Source: JABWCE01 sp964355045 (GTDB taxonomy: Bacteria > Bacteroidota > Bacteroidia > NS11-12g > UBA9320). From it: a DNA stretch of 7,847 bases. The notes under the pieces were generated by a model, which saw only the letters and a list, made by a program, of their open reading frames with translations, ran no database searches and was not told where the DNA came from. The stretch lies in assembly GCA_964355045.1 (NCBI GenBank), contig CAYHCM010000158.1:1-7847 (forward strand), written 5' to 3'. The position numbers and the translations under genes are program-made. Positions 5,824-7,847 of the stretch are shown here, one piece after another; the first letter of the stretch is position 1; each line of letters opens with the position of its first letter.

Positions 5824-7719
5824 TTACAATCTTCCCTCTTTTATTTCCTCCACCACCCCCGGATCCAGTAATGTAGTCACATCCCCAATATTGTCCAATT
5901 CCCCTTCCGCTATTTTCCTCAATATCCGCCTCATAATTTTTCCGGAGCGGGTTTTGGGAAGGCCATTTACAAACTGAATTTTATCAGGTTTGGCAAAAGA
6001 CCCTATTTCTTTGCTTACAATTTTTAAAATTTCTTCACGGGTTTTGGTTTCATTTTCCGGAAATTTTTTACAAATAACATAGGCATAAATTCCCTGTCCT
6101 TTAATATCATGAGGATAACCAACCACGGCTGTTTCTATCACATCGGGGTGCAGGTCAATGGCATTTTCCACTTCCGCTGTTCCAATGCGATGGGCTGAAA
6201 CATTGAGCACATCATCCACTCTTCCTGTAATCCGGTAATGTCCATCCATATCGCGGAGGCATCCATCGCCGGTAAAATAGAGATTTTTGTAGGTATCAAA
6301 ATAATTAATCCGGCAACGTTCATGGTCGCCATAGGTGGTTCTTAACATACCGGGCCAGGGGAATTTTATACATAGATTTCCGCTGACATTATTTCCCAAA
6401 ATTTCTTCTCCTTTATCATTTACAAAAACAGGTTGAATTCCCGGCAAGGGCAACATGGCATAGCTTGGTTTTGTTGGGGTAATTCCTGCAATAGGTGAAA
6501 TCATAATTCCACCGGTTTCGGTTTGCCACCAGGTGTCGGCTATGGGGCAATTGTTGTTTCCAATATTTTCAGAATACCAATGCCAGGCTTCTTCATTGAT
6601 GGGTTCACCAACAGTACCTAATTTGGTAAGGGAACTTAAATTTTTATTTTTTACAAAATCAAGTCCGGCCTGCATCAGGGAACGAATGGCAGTGGGAGCT
6701 GTATATAAAATATTGACCTTATGTTTGGCCACAATATCCCATAGCCGCCCTGCATCCGGAAAGTTGGGAACCCCTTCAAACATAAGTGAAGTAGCCCCGT
6801 TGGCCAAAGGCCCGTAAATAATATAACTGTGGCCGGTAACCCAGCCAATATCTGCGGTGCAAAAGAAAATTTCGTTGGGCTGATATTGAAAAACATTTGC
6901 GAATGTGTAACCTGCAAACACCATATAACCACCGCAGGTATGCACTACCCCCTTTGGTTTTCCGGTGCTGCCGCTTGTATATAAAATAAAAAGCATATCT
7001 TCGGAATCCATAATTTCGGCAGGGCATTCTAAATTTGCGTTTAATATTTCATCATGCCACCAAACATCGCGGTCGGTTTTCATCTCAACTTCAGCTTGAG
7101 TTCTTGCCAAAACAATTACTTTTTTTACCGATGGACAACTTACCAAAGCCTCATCTATTATAGGTTTCAGAGGGATTTCTTTTGCACCGCGAAATGCTCC
7201 ATCAGCAGTAATGACCATATTGCATTGGGCATCCTGAATTCTATTGGAAATGCTGTGGGAACTAAAGCCACCAAAAACCACCGAGTGAATGGCTCCAATC
7301 CTTGCACAAGCCAATACCGCAATGGCAAGTTCAGGAACCATGGGCATATAGATACAAATGCGGTCGCCTTTTTTGGCTCCGTTGTTTTTTAACACATTGG
7401 CAAATTGGCAAACTTCAGAATGAAGTTGTTTATAGGTTAAAGTCCGGGTCGGCTCATCCGGGTTATTGGGTTCCCATATAATAGCGGTTTTATTTCCCAA
7501 CGTTTCCAGATGCCGGTCGAGGCAATTTTCGGTAATGTTTAATTTTCCTCCTTCAAACCATTTTATTTTTGGTTCTTTAAAATTCCATTCCAAAACTTTG
7601 TCCCAAGGTTTTTCCCATTTAAAATTGGATGCAATTTCAGCCCAAAAGGCTTCGGGATTTTCAAGGCTAAATTTATAAATTTCCTCGTATTCGGTGAAAG
7701 ATTGGATTTGGTAGTTCAT
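5824..7719 (-). CDS. acs: Acetyl-CoA synthetase (acetate--CoA ligase, AMP-forming)
   Basis: This is a complete 631-residue enzyme, slightly shorter than the roughly 650-residue enterobacterial Acs. It converts acetate, ATP and CoA to acetyl-CoA, AMP and diphosphate in the cytoplasm. Visible ANL-family motifs are the phosphate-binding loop YTSGSTGKPKG (247-257), GEPINEEAW (371-379), WWQTETGG (397-404), YFTGDG (481-486) and the hinge GRVDD (499-503). The C-terminal PKTRSGKIMRR (588-598) contains Lys594, the adenylation-step lysine that is regulated by acetylation in Salmonella Acs. Trp398 in WWQTETGG corresponds to the tryptophan that limits the pocket to acetate, which supports acetate over longer acids. 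The hinge-following SGHR motif reads SAHR (Ala509). The ATG at 7719 gives a normal N-terminus and follows an A-rich leader. A perfect promoter box and a palindromic region lie upstream. Confidence 0.97.
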   Translation of the reverse strand: MNYQIQSFTEYEEIYKFSLENPEAFWAEIASNFKWEKPWDKVLEWNFKEPKIKWFEGGKLNITENCLDRHLETLGNKTAIIWEPNNPDEPTRTLTYKQLHSEVCQFANVLKNNGAKKGDRICIYMPMVPELAIAVLACARIGAIHSVVFGGFSSHSISNRIQDAQCNMVITADGAFRGAKEIPLKPIIDEALVSCPSVKKVIVLARTQAEVEMKTDRDVWWHDEILNANLECPAEIMDSEDMLFILYTSGSTGKPKGVVHTCGGYMVFAGYTFANVFQYQPNEIFFCTADIGWVTGHSYIIYGPLANGATSLMFEGVPNFPDAGRLWDIVAKHKVNILYTAPTAIRSLMQAGLDFVKNKNLSSLTKLGTVGEPINEEAWHWYSENIGNNNCPIADTWWQTETGGIMISPIAGITPTKPSYAMLPLPGIQPVFVNDKGEEILGNNVSGNLCIKFPWPGMLRTTYGDHERCRINYFDTYKNLYFTGDGCLRDMDGHYRITGRVDDVLNVSAHRIGTAEVENAIDLHPDVIETAVVGYPHDIKGQGIYAYVICKKFPENETKTREEILKIVSKEIGSFAKPDKIQFVNGLPKTRSGKIMRRILRKIAEGELDNIGDVTTLLDPGVVEEIKEGRL

Positions 7720-7734
7720 GATTTTTTCTTATGG

Positions 7735-7742
7735 CAAATATA
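7735..7742 (-). promoter_or_regulatory. acs: -7 box for acs
   Basis: Minus-strand TATATTTG is an exact TAnnTTTG match, ending 15 nt before the ATG at 7719, so the leader would be very short. The palindromic structure begins 3 nt upstream of it (7746), so one inverted-repeat arm falls between the -7 and -33 positions, where an operator could act. Confidence 0.55.
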
Positions 7743-7745
7743 TAC

Positions 7746-7845
7746 CTTAGTAGAAAATATAACACCGCACTAAAAACCTTATTAGCTTATTTTAAATAGA
7801 ATAAGGTAATAAGGTTTGGGCAACTTCTAATTGTTTTCTACTAAG
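7746..7845. repeat. Nested inverted repeats upstream of acs
   Basis: A perfect 12-bp inverted repeat, CTTAGTAGAAAA (7746-7757) with its complement (7834-7845), encloses a second inverted repeat of 18 bp with one mismatch (7774-7791 and 7800-7817) around an 8-nt loop. The right arm of the inner repeat is itself two tandem copies of AATAAGGT (7800-7807, 7808-7815). The 100-bp unit has no ORF. It could be a small palindromic mobile element, an operator for acs, or a terminator of a gene beyond the right edge. The window ends 2 nt past it, so flanking duplications cannot be tested. Confidence 0.55.
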
Positions 7846-7847
7846 TG

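Noticed and set aside
6533..7678. Several plus- and minus-strand ORFs of 70-112 codons inside acs
   Set aside because: All overlap the highly conserved acs frame and have low-complexity or motif-free translations, so they are shadows.
4559..7719. A defence or signalling operon formed by acs and the AlbA_2 protein
   Set aside because: The genes are 59 nt apart with a separate perfect promoter box between them, and no effector, nuclease or toxin gene is visible.

Overview
The window looks like an ordinary chromosomal stretch of a Bacteroidota bacterium. The DNA is A+T-rich. Starts are preceded by A-rich leaders rather than strong Shine-Dalgarno sequences. Five of the six genes have a close match to the Bacteroidota sigma-factor -7 consensus TAnnTTTG just upstream of the start. 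The proteins also fit: a secreted protein with a domain common in this phylum, two short lipoproteins, and acetyl-CoA synthetase and acyl-CoA dehydrogenase sequences of the usual bacterial type.

Layout. Positions 1-1699 (minus) hold the N-terminal 566 codons of a secreted, LRR-like plus beta-sandwich surface protein that runs off the left edge. A 168-bp divergent spacer separates it from an acyl-CoA dehydrogenase (1868-3007, plus). A non-coding spacer of about 220 bp follows, carrying a 9-10-nt periodic GATT repeat and an 80-bp imperfect palindrome flanked by CCT on both sides. Next come two tandem paralogous lipoprotein genes (3231-3812 and 3909-4493, plus). Each has its own promoter-like box at the same distance from the start, and each is followed by the same kind of TTGG-loop hairpin. 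Facing them on the minus strand are an AlbA_2/GHKL-type RecG-like protein (4559-5764) and, upstream of it, acetyl-CoA synthetase acs (5824-7719). A nested palindromic structure (7746-7845) sits immediately upstream of the acs promoter box.

How the genes relate. Acetyl-CoA synthetase activates acetate to acetyl-CoA. The acyl-CoA dehydrogenase performs the first oxidation of beta-oxidation, which releases acetyl-CoA. The two are metabolically compatible but lie in separate transcription units, and nothing in the sequence shows co-regulation. The lipoproteins and the surface protein are envelope components of unknown function. I see no phage, transposase, CRISPR, rRNA or tRNA sequence.

I do not see a convincing new multi-gene system. 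The most distinctive signals are the duplicated promoter-lipoprotein-hairpin cassette, the two palindromic intergenic elements, and departures from family consensus in the GHKL-type protein and in the acetyl-CoA synthetase hinge region.
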